DNA of 64,000 nt from an uncultured Rhizobiaceae bacterium. GTDB lineage: Bacteria > Pseudomonadota > Alphaproteobacteria > Rhizobiales > Rhizobiaceae. The notes below the pieces were generated by a model. It saw only the letters and a program-made list of their open reading frames with translations. It was not told where the DNA came from and did not search any database. Positions 54,054 to 62,949 of the stretch are shown here, in pieces; position 1 is the first letter of the stretch, and every line of letters begins with the position of its first letter. The stretch covers positions 3,038,001 to 3,102,000 of the forward strand of contig CATOTF010000002.1 of NCBI GenBank assembly GCA_951813045.1, written 5' to 3'. A program made the position numbers and the translations under genes.

Positions 54054-55744
54054 GCACTATTGATTCGATTACCCTGTCCGTCCTCGCCGGTCGGATGGAA
54101 CAGATTGCCGATGAAATGGACGCTACACTGTTTCGTGCCGCCTTTAACCCGATAATTGCAGAGGCGCATGACGCGAGCCACGGCCTCTATCACGCCCAAT
54201 CCGGTGGGACACTGGTGCAGGGTAAATCCGGCCTGCCGATATTTGTTGGGGTCATGTCGTTTGCGGTGCAGGCGGTTATCGAAAAAGCGGCCAAAGACGG
54301 CGATCTGGCCGACGGCGATATCTTTATTTTCAACGACGCCCATATCGGCGGCACCCACCTGAGCGACATGCGTTTGGTGCGACCTTATTTTCGGAACGGA
54401 AAGCTGTTTTGTTATTTAGCATCGGTGGGCCATTGGCATGATGTGGGTGGTGCGGTTCCCGGCAATTACAACCCCGCCGCAACGGACGTCTTTCAGGAAG
54501 CCTTTGTTTTACCCCCGGTACGGCTGGCACGCGCCGGGGTGGTCAATCAGGACATCATCGACATTTTATTGCGCAACACCCGCCTGCCCCAGTCGGCGAT
54601 GGGTGATCTCAATGGTCAACTCGGTGCGCTTGATCTCGGCCAGCGGCGTATGGATGAGTTACTGGATGAATACGGGGACGGCACGATTTCAGCGGCTCTC
54701 GACGCGCTCGGGGATCGCGCCGAAACCCTGATGCGTTCCGAGCTCAGCTCTTTGCCCGACGGGACATGGGAGGCCCGGGATTTTCTCGATAATGACGGCA
54801 TTGTCGATGAGCCTTTGGCGATCAACGTCAAACTGTCGATCAAGGGCGACCGGATGGTGCTGGATTTCACCGGCTCAGCGCCGCAATGTGCAGGCCCGGT
54901 CAATATCGCGCTACCGACAACGGTGGCCACGGCCTATGTCGCCGTCAAACACATTTTCCCGTTGCTGCCCGCCAACGCCGGTGTGATGCGGCCGATTGAA
55001 GTGATTGTGCCGGAAGATTCGGTTTTATCTGCGGAGTTTCCGGCCCCCACGGGCGGCTATACAGAAACAATCCTGCGCATGATCGATGTAATTTTTTCGA
55101 CCTTCGCACAAGCCGTTCCGGACCGGATCGTCGCCAATGCCTATGGCACGATCAACGCCCTTTCCATTGCGGGCAAACGCAGCAACGGGCAGCCTTGGGT
55201 GATGTTCAGCTTTTATGGCGGCGGGCATGGGGCCTCCATTGAAAGCGACGGGTTGAACCACGGCAACGCGCCGATCTCAACCGCGACAATCCCCCCGATG
55301 GAAATCCTGGAAGCCGCCTATCCCGTCATGTTCCGCACTTGGGCGCTCCGCCCCGACAGCGCCGGGCCGGGCCGGCGCCGTGGCGGCTTGGGCGCGGTCT
55401 ATGAAATTGAAGTGCTGGAGGAAAATGGCGCAGAAGCCTTCCTGTTTGGAGAACGTGGCCGTTTTGCGCCCAAAGGCATCGCGGAAGGACAAGAGGCCGC
55501 AATGAACGTATTTTCCTATGAAAACGATGGTGCCTGGTCACATCCACCCCTCAGTTCCAAGATGCGGGGCATCCTGTTGAAACAGGGGGAAGCCGTGCGA
55601 CTGGAGACACCCGGTGGCGGCGGTTATGGCCCGGTTGAAGCGCGCGATACATCGGCCATCGCCCTCGATGTTGCCCGTGATCTGATCAGTGCTGAACAGG
55701 CTGACATGACCTATGGCTCGGGCTGGCGTGGGGTCGCCTTATGA
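54050..55744 (+). CDS. hyuB: Hydantoinase B/oxoprolinase family protein
   Basis: Beta subunit of the ATP-dependent hydantoinase/5-oxoprolinase/acetone carboxylase-like family, 564 residues, full length. Features: HDASHGLYHAQSG, DIFIFNDAHIGGTHLSDM (conserved metal or substrate site), FPAPTGGYTETILRMIDV and the C-terminal ETPGGGGYGP. Works with HyuA in opening cyclic amides at the cost of ATP. Both ends overlap neighbouring genes by 4 bases. Confidence 0.93.
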   Translation: MSTIDSITLSVLAGRMEQIADEMDATLFRAAFNPIIAEAHDASHGLYHAQSGGTLVQGKSGLPIFVGVMSFAVQAVIEKAAKDGDLADGDIFIFNDAHIGGTHLSDMRLVRPYFRNGKLFCYLASVGHWHDVGGAVPGNYNPAATDVFQEAFVLPPVRLARAGVVNQDIIDILLRNTRLPQSAMGDLNGQLGALDLGQRRMDELLDEYGDGTISAALDALGDRAETLMRSELSSLPDGTWEARDFLDNDGIVDEPLAINVKLSIKGDRMVLDFTGSAPQCAGPVNIALPTTVATAYVAVKHIFPLLPANAGVMRPIEVIVPEDSVLSAEFPAPTGGYTETILRMIDVIFSTFAQAVPDRIVANAYGTINALSIAGKRSNGQPWVMFSFYGGGHGASIESDGLNHGNAPISTATIPPMEILEAAYPVMFRTWALRPDSAGPGRRRGGLGAVYEIEVLEENGAEAFLFGERGRFAPKGIAEGQEAAMNVFSYENDGAWSHPPLSSKMRGILLKQGEAVRLETPGGGGYGPVEARDTSAIALDVARDLISAEQADMTYGSGWRGVAL

Positions 55745-57804
55745 GTAAATATATGGTTGGTGTCGATGTTGGCGGTACGTTCACCGACATCTTTGTTTTG
55801 AATGAAACGGACGGCACGGCGCATGTTGGCAAAGTGCCCACATCGCGGCCCGATCAATCCTCAGGTTTCCTTGCCAGTATTACGGGTCTTGTACCCGATA
55901 TGGGCGACATTGCGGTTGTCGTTCATGGCACAACCGCTGGAACAAACGCTCTGCTGGAACGCAAAGGCGCGCGCATCGGCGTGATCTGTACGCAGGGCCT
56001 GCGCGACGTACTTGAAATGCGGCGCAGGGACAGGCCACGAACATGGGGGCTGCGCGGCGAATTCGAACCAATTGTCGACCGGCGTGACCGCCTGGAAGTA
56101 CCGGAACGGACATTGGCGGACGGCTCAATACGCACGGCTGTAGATTTGGATGCGGTGCGCAAGGCGGCGGAACAACTGCGTGAAGAAGGTTGCGCTGCGG
56201 TTGCGATCCTTTTTGCAAATGCCTACGCCAACACCGAAAACGAAGACCTTGCCGTCAAGGCCGTGCGCGACATCTGGCCTGATGAACACGTTTCCTGCTC
56301 GTCGGAAATTCTACCGGAAATCCGTGAATTTGAACGGTTCTCCACCACCGCGTTAAATGCCTATCTCCAGCCCGAAATCTCAGGTTATCTGGGCCGCCTG
56401 GAAGATGCACTTACCAAAGGTGGGTTTGATGGCGAGTTCATGGTCGTTCAATCCAATGGCGGCGTCATGGACGCACAAACCGCCTGTCACCTGCCCGTGC
56501 GCACGGCCCTGTCCGGCCCCGCCGCTGGCGTGATCGCCGCGGCCTATATTGCGGGTTCTGCCGGTTACGACAATGTCATCACGGGGGACATGGGCGGCAC
56601 CAGTTTTGATGTTTCATTGATCGCCGAAGGCAAATCGATGCTTGCACCGCAAACGTCGATTGATTTCGGCATGGTGGTGCGAACACCGATGATTGAAATT
56701 ACTACTATTGGCGCCGGTGGCGGGTCCATCGCATGGGTGGATAAAGGCGGTTTGCTCAACATCGGCCCGCAAAGTGCCGGGTCTGATCCCGGCCCCGTGG
56801 CCTACGGGTTTGGCAATGATCGCCCAACCGTGACGGATGCAAATATCGTGCTGGGACGCATTGACCCGGAAAACCCGATTGGCGGCAAACTGGAGCGTCT
56901 TGACGTTGAAGCGGCGGGGCGGGCGATAGAGGCCCATGTGGGTACGCCCCTTGGTTTGAGCCGTATAGAGGCAGCTGAAGCCATCCTTCGGGTGGCCAAT
57001 TCGCGCATGGCAGGGGCATTGCGTCTTGTCAGCGTCGAGCGCGGGTTTGACCCGAAACGGTTCGCATTCATGCCGTTTGGTGGCGGTGGTGCGCTACACG
57101 CCGGTGCCATGCTCGCCGAAGTCGGGATCGCGCGCGCCGTCATCCCCCGCTACCCCGGTGTCACATCGGCTTTGGGCAGCGTTATCGCGGACATGCGGCA
57201 GGATTTTGTACGCACCGTCAACGTCCTGCTCAGCGCGCTTGATGCCGATCATCTTTGCGACATCATGCAAGGTCACATCGACGATGGTCTGGCCATGCTG
57301 GACGCGGCAAAGACAAAATTCGATGCCCGCGAGACCACCTTTGAACTTGATATGGCGTATATTGGGCAAACCCATACATTGTCTGTACCAATCCCGGTGG
57401 CTGTGAAGGACGGACGCGCCCGACCTCCAACTCGAGATCAGATCGCCGAGGCATTTGACGAGGTTTATGCGCAGACGTTTGGAAGACTTCTGCCCAATGG
57501 CATCCGCCGCATCCTGAATTTACGAAGCGCCATTACGGGAAAGCGCCCGAAGTTTGACCTAACGACGTTAGCGCCCAAAAATACCAATCCAGCTAAACCC
57601 AAACACACGCGCAAAGTTCATTTTGGTGATGCCTGGTTTGACACGGCCATATATGACCGTCTGGAGCTGCCTGTCGATACGATCATCAAAGGCCCTGCCA
57701 TTCTGGAACAACCTGATACGACAGTCTTGATCGAACCCGGCCTTCAAGGGCGCGTGGATCACCTTGGGAATACTATCGTTGAGAAAACAAAGGGGGGTTC
57801 ATGA
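55741..57804 (+). CDS. hyuA: Hydantoinase A/oxoprolinase family protein
   Basis: Alpha, ATP-using subunit, 687 residues. The ASKHA-type phosphate motif VGVDVGGTFTDIFV lies at residues 6-19; VVHGTTAGTNALLERKGA, GDMGGTSFDVSLIAEGK and TIGAGGGSIAWVDKGG are further family motifs. Pairs with HyuB. Possible substrates include N-methylhydantoin, 5-oxoproline, caprolactam or similar; sequence alone does not choose. Confidence 0.93.
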   Translation: MSKYMVGVDVGGTFTDIFVLNETDGTAHVGKVPTSRPDQSSGFLASITGLVPDMGDIAVVVHGTTAGTNALLERKGARIGVICTQGLRDVLEMRRRDRPRTWGLRGEFEPIVDRRDRLEVPERTLADGSIRTAVDLDAVRKAAEQLREEGCAAVAILFANAYANTENEDLAVKAVRDIWPDEHVSCSSEILPEIREFERFSTTALNAYLQPEISGYLGRLEDALTKGGFDGEFMVVQSNGGVMDAQTACHLPVRTALSGPAAGVIAAAYIAGSAGYDNVITGDMGGTSFDVSLIAEGKSMLAPQTSIDFGMVVRTPMIEITTIGAGGGSIAWVDKGGLLNIGPQSAGSDPGPVAYGFGNDRPTVTDANIVLGRIDPENPIGGKLERLDVEAAGRAIEAHVGTPLGLSRIEAAEAILRVANSRMAGALRLVSVERGFDPKRFAFMPFGGGGALHAGAMLAEVGIARAVIPRYPGVTSALGSVIADMRQDFVRTVNVLLSALDADHLCDIMQGHIDDGLAMLDAAKTKFDARETTFELDMAYIGQTHTLSVPIPVAVKDGRARPPTRDQIAEAFDEVYAQTFGRLLPNGIRRILNLRSAITGKRPKFDLTTLAPKNTNPAKPKHTRKVHFGDAWFDTAIYDRLELPVDTIIKGPAILEQPDTTVLIEPGLQGRVDHLGNTIVEKTKGGS

Positions 57805-58421
57805 GCAAACCATCCAACTGGCAACCATCAAAAACGGCACTTTTAACGATTGATCTGCAAAATGATTTTATCCACCCCAAGGGCGCTTACGGGCGTGCGG
57901 GACAGGGCGCGGCATCGATTGCCGCCCTGCCGGTTCGGATAGCGCCGATTGTAACCGCCCTGCGTGCCAAAGGCGGCCTGTATATCTCGGCCCAATTCAC
58001 GCTGGTACCGGGCCCGGATGGTGAACCGCTGATTGCATCCCATCTCAAACAGTTGCGCCCGTTTTTGGCAAAGGGCGATTTTGAACCGGGCAGCTTTGGC
58101 CATACTTTGGTCGAAACCTTGCACCCCGCCGATTTTGTGATCGAAAAAGTGGCCTATTCGGCCTTCTACCAGACCCGGCTTGAATATATTCTGCGCGCTA
58201 GGGACATCGAGACACTCATTGTCGGTGGCATCGTGACCAACGGTGGTGTGGCTTCCACATTGCGCGACGCCCATTTGCGCAACATTGATACGATCATGTT
58301 GACCGACGGTTGTGCCGCTTTTCGTGACGATGTTCACGATGCAACACTTCTGTCGCTGGCAACCGTCACACACCAGATGAGCTGTAGTGAAACCCAATCA
58401 TGGCTGGAGGTAGCGGTATGA
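57801..58421 (+). CDS. Isochorismatase-family protein lacking the catalytic cysteine
   Basis: A 206-residue isochorismatase-fold protein, start in an ATGA overlap. The triad Asp and Lys are present (D18 in LTIDLQNDF; K116 in VIEKVAYSAF) but the nucleophilic Cys of amidohydrolase members is Gly149 (IVTNGGVAST where TNxCV is usual). True isochorismatases (EntB, PhzD) also lack the Cys and use the Asp, so it may hydrolyse a vinyl ether or enol ether instead of a carbamoyl amide. In a hyuAB operon an N-carbamoyl amidase would have been expected. Confidence 0.87.
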   Translation: MSKPSNWQPSKTALLTIDLQNDFIHPKGAYGRAGQGAASIAALPVRIAPIVTALRAKGGLYISAQFTLVPGPDGEPLIASHLKQLRPFLAKGDFEPGSFGHTLVETLHPADFVIEKVAYSAFYQTRLEYILRARDIETLIVGGIVTNGGVASTLRDAHLRNIDTIMLTDGCAAFRDDVHDATLLSLATVTHQMSCSETQSWLEVAV

Positions 58422-59287
58422 CCCTCAAAGCCCGGCTGTCCGACCCCCGTATTCTTCTTGCACCTGGAATTTATGACGGATTAACGGCTCTCCTGGCCCA
58501 AGATGCGGGGTTTGAAGCCCTGTATCTCAGCGGTGCGGCGGTCGCTTATACGAAACTCGGTCGGCCTGACATCGGATTAAGTTCGGTCAGTGAGATGGCT
58601 GACACCATGACCCTGATCGCCGACCGAATTGATCTGCCGGTGATCATTGATGCCGATACCGGGTTTGGAAATGCTTTGAACGCCCAACGCACCATGCGCC
58701 TTTACGAACGCGCAGGCGCTTCTGCACTGCAGGTTGAAGATCAGACCTATCCCAAACGTTGCGGACACCTGTCCAATAAATCGCTGATTTCCAAGGCCGA
58801 AATGTCAGGCAAGATTGCCGCGATGGCTGACGCACGGCGCTCCGACGACACTCTTATCATCGCCCGCACCGACGCCATCGCCGTAGACGGATTGGAAGCG
58901 GCGCTTGACCGTGCCGGGGCCTATCTGGACGCCGGGGCCGACGTATTGTTCATCGAAGCGCCAAAGTCTGAAGCTGATATGGCGGCGATCACCACGCGGT
59001 TTGCGGGCCGTATCCCATTGCTTGCAAACATGGTTGAAGGTGGCAAAACCCCTGTCAGCAGCGCGCAGGAGCTTGAGGACAAAGGGTTTTCAATTGCGAT
59101 TTTTCCAGGCGGAATCGTACGGGCTTTGGCCCACGCCGGGCGGGATTATTATCAAAGCCTTGTCGAACATGGGACAACCGCGCCCTTTCGCGACCGAATG
59201 TTCGACTTTGGCGGGTTGAACAACGTGATTGGCACACCGCAGATGTTGGAACTGGGGGGCCGTTATGACCCAAACTCTGCCGATTGA
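58418..59287 (+). CDS. Isocitrate lyase/PEP mutase-family C-C lyase
   Basis: A 289-residue TIM-barrel lyase, start at 58418 with GGAGG seven bases upstream and an ATGA overlap. Metal site DADTGFGN, catalytic loop KRCGH near residue 112 and the VEDQTYPKRCGHL region are those of methylisocitrate and 2,3-dimethylmalate lyases. It would cleave a 2-methyl-malate or similar acid into pyruvate plus a second acid. The aconitase-family genes at 51330-53359 could supply its substrate (inference). Oxaloacetate decarboxylase and carboxyphosphonoenolpyruvate activities are alternatives. Confidence 0.9.
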   Translation: MTLKARLSDPRILLAPGIYDGLTALLAQDAGFEALYLSGAAVAYTKLGRPDIGLSSVSEMADTMTLIADRIDLPVIIDADTGFGNALNAQRTMRLYERAGASALQVEDQTYPKRCGHLSNKSLISKAEMSGKIAAMADARRSDDTLIIARTDAIAVDGLEAALDRAGAYLDAGADVLFIEAPKSEADMAAITTRFAGRIPLLANMVEGGKTPVSSAQELEDKGFSIAIFPGGIVRALAHAGRDYYQSLVEHGTTAPFRDRMFDFGGLNNVIGTPQMLELGGRYDPNSAD

Positions 59288-60641
59288 TGTCAGGCCTCCG
59301 CCGGATCATTATGACCTGAGTGTTGAGACGCTCATCATCGGCGCGGGGGCGTGCGGTCTGGTCGCCGCTCTTTCTGCACAAGAGGCCGGACAGCAGGTCC
59401 TCGTCATTGAAGCGGACCCAACGCCTAGCGGATCAACGGCCCTTTCAGCCGGGCTCATACCGGCGGCAGGCACGTCATTCCAGCGAAAAGCCGGCATTGA
59501 AGATACAGCAGAGCTGTTTACGAAAGACATCCAGTCAAAAGCCAAGGGTGAAAACGAACAGGCGTTGGTAGACGTACTAACCGGGAATGCAGCAGATGTT
59601 ATCGATTGGCTGGTGGCTAAACATGGTTTGCCATTGTCCGTTGTGACCAATTTCGACTATCCCGGCCATTCACGGCGCAGAATGCACGGCCTCCCCACAC
59701 GTTCCGGTGGCGAGTTGATTGATGCACTGCGCGGGGCGTGCGAGGCCGCGAGTATTGATATTATCTGCAACCGTCGGGCCCAAATTCTATACCGCGATAA
59801 TGACCGAGTTTGCGGCGCGGCAGTGACGACACCGGATACTTACTTTGAGCATATCGGGTGCCATAAGCTCATTTTGGCCTGCAACGGATTTGGCGGTAAC
59901 CGTGATCTGGTTGAAGAACTGACACCGGAAATCAAGGATGCCGTCTGGTTTGGCCACGATGGCAATCGCGGCGAGGCTATCCATTGGGGACGAGCTTTGG
60001 AAGCGGACCTGCGCCACCTTGAAGCCTATCAGGGCCATGGCAATGTTGCGCACCCCCACGGCATTCTCATCACATGGGCCACAATGACGGAGGGTGGGTT
60101 TCAGGTGAACAACGGGGGCGAACGGTTCTGGAACGAAGCGCAAGGATATTCAGAAGCCGCCCGCGCGGTGCTGTCACAACCTCAGGGCATTGCCTACGCA
60201 ATATTCGATTCCCGCATTGCTGCAATTGCACGACAGTTTGAAGATTTCAAAAACGCCGAAGCCGCAGGGGCCATTCATAAAGGTGACACAATCGAAGGCC
60301 TTGCCCGAAGTCTCAGCTTGCCTGAATCAGAACTCGCAACGACCCTTGCAGACATTCCCAGAGGTCAGCCTGACGTGTTTGGGCGGACATTTCCGTCAAC
60401 ACCTCTTTCCGCGCCCTTCTTTGGAGTGCGGGTCACCGGAGCCCTTTTTCACACTCAAGGGGGGCTGCGTACAGATGACAACGCCAGAGTATTGGACACA
60501 GGTGGAACAGCAATCCCCGGCCTGTTTGCAGGTGGCGGTGCTGCCTGTGGGGTATCCGGCACCGGAGATTCTGGCTACCTGTCGGGCAATGGGTTGTTAA
60601 GCGCGGTCGTACTCGGGCGTCTTGCCGGACTGGCCCAATAA
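59265..60641 (+). CDS. FAD-dependent oxidoreductase, fumarate reductase flavoprotein family
   Basis: A 458-residue flavoprotein with the dinucleotide motif TLIIGAGACGLVAALSAQEAG near residue 30 and the C-terminal FAD segment IPGLFAGGGAACGVSGTGDSGYLSG-type sequence. GGGGG lies five bases before the ATG at 59265; the start overlaps the lyase by 23 bases. Related to the TcuA-like protein at 7475 but clearly diverged. Likely oxidises or reduces an alpha,beta bond of a carboxylate. Last gene of the operon. Confidence 0.86.
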   Translation: MTQTLPIDVRPPPDHYDLSVETLIIGAGACGLVAALSAQEAGQQVLVIEADPTPSGSTALSAGLIPAAGTSFQRKAGIEDTAELFTKDIQSKAKGENEQALVDVLTGNAADVIDWLVAKHGLPLSVVTNFDYPGHSRRRMHGLPTRSGGELIDALRGACEAASIDIICNRRAQILYRDNDRVCGAAVTTPDTYFEHIGCHKLILACNGFGGNRDLVEELTPEIKDAVWFGHDGNRGEAIHWGRALEADLRHLEAYQGHGNVAHPHGILITWATMTEGGFQVNNGGERFWNEAQGYSEAARAVLSQPQGIAYAIFDSRIAAIARQFEDFKNAEAAGAIHKGDTIEGLARSLSLPESELATTLADIPRGQPDVFGRTFPSTPLSAPFFGVRVTGALFHTQGGLRTDDNARVLDTGGTAIPGLFAGGGAACGVSGTGDSGYLSGNGLLSAVVLGRLAGLAQ

Positions 60642-60666
60642 CAAGCAGTCGGTGGAGTAACTTTCG

Positions 60667-61647
60667 TTATCCTTTCACCGGCACTTTATCCAAATGCCGC
60701 AACATCTCAGCGAAAGCACCGATCCGCTGTTTCTGGTAGGCGGGCACATCCATCCCCTCGTAGATCATAAAACCTTCACCGTCACGCAAACCGTTACGCC
60801 CACCTGCCATATTTTCTTTAATAATGTCGGGCGCTTCGAAACGATCCTGCCCCGTCGAATTGGCCATATACTGGCTCGCATAATACAGGATATCGCCGCC
60901 GCCCCAATCAATGAACTCCAGCAAGCCAAGAACAGCAAAACGGAATCCAAATCCGTATTTTGTCGCCTTGTCGATATCCTCCGCACTGGCGACACCTTCC
61001 TCAACCAGCCGCGCCGCCTCATTCATCGCCAACGCCTGAATGCGGGGCACAATATAACCGGGGCTGGCGGCGCAGATCACCGGCACCTTGCCAATGCGTT
61101 CAAGCAACCCCTTAAGTTTTTCGGTTACCTGTGGATCGGTTTGACCGCCGGGTGACAATTCAACCAAGGGAACGAGATAGGCAGGGTTGAGCCAGTGGGC
61201 GTTTAAATAACGTTCCGGGTTGGAAACAAAACCTTGCAGGTCATTCGACAGGATCGTCGACGTGGTCGATGCGACGATGGCATCTGAACCGGCATATATT
61301 GAAACCAGTTCAAAAGCAGATCGCTTTGCCTCCAGCGTTTCGGGAACGCCTTCAAAGATGACTGGAACAGAGGTGAGTGCATTGCCCATGTCATCAAGCG
61401 GAAAATACCTCACGCGGGCTGCCACGGTTTCGACTTCGCTGTTATCGAGTAATCCAAAACCCGCCAGCAGCGACAGGGCAGATTGGATTTCCGATGACGC
61501 GGCTGTTCTGAGTGCTTCAAACTCAACCGCCGTTCGGGGCTTTGCATCAATCAATCTGACTTCATGGCCGGAAAAGGCAAACGCAATCGCAATGCCTCTG
61601 CCCATACGTCCCGCACCGACGGCGGCAACAATCTCTTTGCAACCCAT
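60667..61647 (-). CDS. 3-hydroxyacyl-CoA/3-hydroxyacid dehydrogenase (L-gulonate/carnitine dehydrogenase type)
   Basis: A 326-residue NAD-dependent dehydrogenase: Rossmann motif AAVGAGRMGRGIAIAFAFSGHEV, catalytic region ASTTSTILSNDLQGF (Ser) and NAHWLNPAYLVPLVELSPGG (His and Asn), and a C-terminal helical domain. ATG at 61647 lies inside the end of the preceding opine dehydrogenase gene, with GGGGAAGG eight bases upstream; GTG at 61656 is the alternative. Fits 3-hydroxy acid oxidation; not linked to a full beta-oxidation set here. Confidence 0.88.
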   Translation of the reverse strand: MGCKEIVAAVGAGRMGRGIAIAFAFSGHEVRLIDAKPRTAVEFEALRTAASSEIQSALSLLAGFGLLDNSEVETVAARVRYFPLDDMGNALTSVPVIFEGVPETLEAKRSAFELVSIYAGSDAIVASTTSTILSNDLQGFVSNPERYLNAHWLNPAYLVPLVELSPGGQTDPQVTEKLKGLLERIGKVPVICAASPGYIVPRIQALAMNEAARLVEEGVASAEDIDKATKYGFGFRFAVLGLLEFIDWGGGDILYYASQYMANSTGQDRFEAPDIIKENMAGGRNGLRDGEGFMIYEGMDVPAYQKQRIGAFAEMLRHLDKVPVKG

Positions 61648-61648
61648 C

Positions 61649-62746
61649 CTAGACACCTTCCCCTAGCCCGGCCCTTAGCCTGGCTTGAAATTGCGAGGCA
61701 CCCAAACCTGCGACACCAAGGTTTTCCAGCGTGCGGCCTGATTGACGAAAGTCATCATCACAGATCGCGGAGCCTAGCGCGAGCAATCCCGTTGCGGTTG
61801 GCGTCGGAACCCCGGCCCAGTCCGCGATTGACACCAAAAGCGCCAACCCCACGGCGATGTCTTCACGCATGTAGCGATGTTCTGTCAGAACAAGATTTTC
61901 GCGCCAGTCACCACTGTCCGTCAGTTTTTCATGGGCGGCATTCCCGTACATCCATTCATCGGCGTCGTTATCGTAATGGTCTGCCAGAGGAAAATGAGGC
62001 GCGCCATATCCAAGTGCCTCACGCACGGCGATCCTCTCTCCATCAAGCCGTGTTGTAACACGTCGGATTGAAGGTTGTGTACCTTCGTTATGAATATCCC
62101 AATGGTCAAAATGTTCGATTGGACCGGCATTCATCGTGATAAGCGGGGGGTGAATAATGGGGCCCGCGTTCATCAGGGCACCCGATAAGGCATCCCCCGC
62201 AGGCTCAACGGATGGATAGGCTTGGGCTAATATATTGTGGGCGTAATCCGCATTTCTAAGTGGGTAAACACCGCTGGGCAGCCGGGTTGCCCGTGTGGTT
62301 ATGGCAATTGTGTCGGCACCATGGAGCCGAGTCAGATACGGCAATGTACCCGCTTCTACCCAGGAAACATTGGCCAGGTTTCCAATTTTGCGCACGATAT
62401 CACCCATCACCCAACCGCCGAAGCTGCCCGGTGGCAAAAACACGACCTGTCCGCCGGATAAATGCGGCGCCATTGCCCGCGCGATATCCTCCTGCGCTGT
62501 TGCAGGCGTTGGGCACACGATCAGCTGGGCACCCTCTAACGCCTCCTTTATATCAGCAGTGACCACGTCTATTTGTATCGGGCGGGTGCCGGCAAAATCT
62601 CTTAAATAAATTGTATTGTCTTTGTTTTGCAGCGCAGCTTGCGCCGCACTGTTCCGTCGCCAAAAACGAATATTATGCCCCTGTTCGGTCAAATCAACAG
62701 CCGCTGCCGTTGAGCCATTGCCGCCGCCCAGCACCGCAATTTCCAT
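61649..62746 (-). CDS. NAD/NADP octopine/nopaline (opine) dehydrogenase family protein
   Basis: A 365-residue opine-dehydrogenase-family enzyme. N-terminal Rossmann motif MEIAVLGGGNGSTAAAVDL and C-terminal Octopine_DH domain with AGPIIHPPLITMNAGPIEHFD and HFPLADHYDND. GGAGG seven bases upstream of the ATG at 62746. Opine dehydrogenases reduce a keto acid and amine to a secondary amine dicarboxylate, or oxidise such compounds. It is divergent from the TRAP binding protein gene, which suggests catabolism of an imported opine-like compound. Confidence 0.89.
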   Translation of the reverse strand: MEIAVLGGGNGSTAAAVDLTEQGHNIRFWRRNSAAQAALQNKDNTIYLRDFAGTRPIQIDVVTADIKEALEGAQLIVCPTPATAQEDIARAMAPHLSGGQVVFLPPGSFGGWVMGDIVRKIGNLANVSWVEAGTLPYLTRLHGADTIAITTRATRLPSGVYPLRNADYAHNILAQAYPSVEPAGDALSGALMNAGPIIHPPLITMNAGPIEHFDHWDIHNEGTQPSIRRVTTRLDGERIAVREALGYGAPHFPLADHYDNDADEWMYGNAAHEKLTDSGDWRENLVLTEHRYMREDIAVGLALLVSIADWAGVPTPTATGLLALGSAICDDDFRQSGRTLENLGVAGLGASQFQARLRAGLGEGV

Positions 62747-62845
62747 GGGCTTCACCTCCAAAAACCGGATATTGCCTGACATTAATCGTAAGCACCCGTT
62801 TGTTTTTAATCTTTTGGTTGCAAATAACCGCCCGTCAAGGTCTAA

Positions 62846-62863
62846 TATATGCAAACGCATGTA
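62846..62863. promoter_or_regulatory. Candidate operator 2 (TATATGYAAAYGCATRTA) between odh and dctP
   Basis: TATATGCAAACGCATGTA, matching operator 1 at 51062-51079 at 15 of 18 positions; the differences are pyrimidine or purine swaps. It is flanked by GTCTA and TAGAC, extending the symmetry. It lies 100 bases from the opine dehydrogenase start and 87 bases from dctP, where it could control both. Confidence 0.55.
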
Positions 62864-62949
62864 ATAGACCTGCGCAAGCTATTTCATTTGGGGGAATGGG
62901 AAGCGTGTGACGGCGCAAGCGTTTAATGGATTAACAAGGGAGAAATTAA

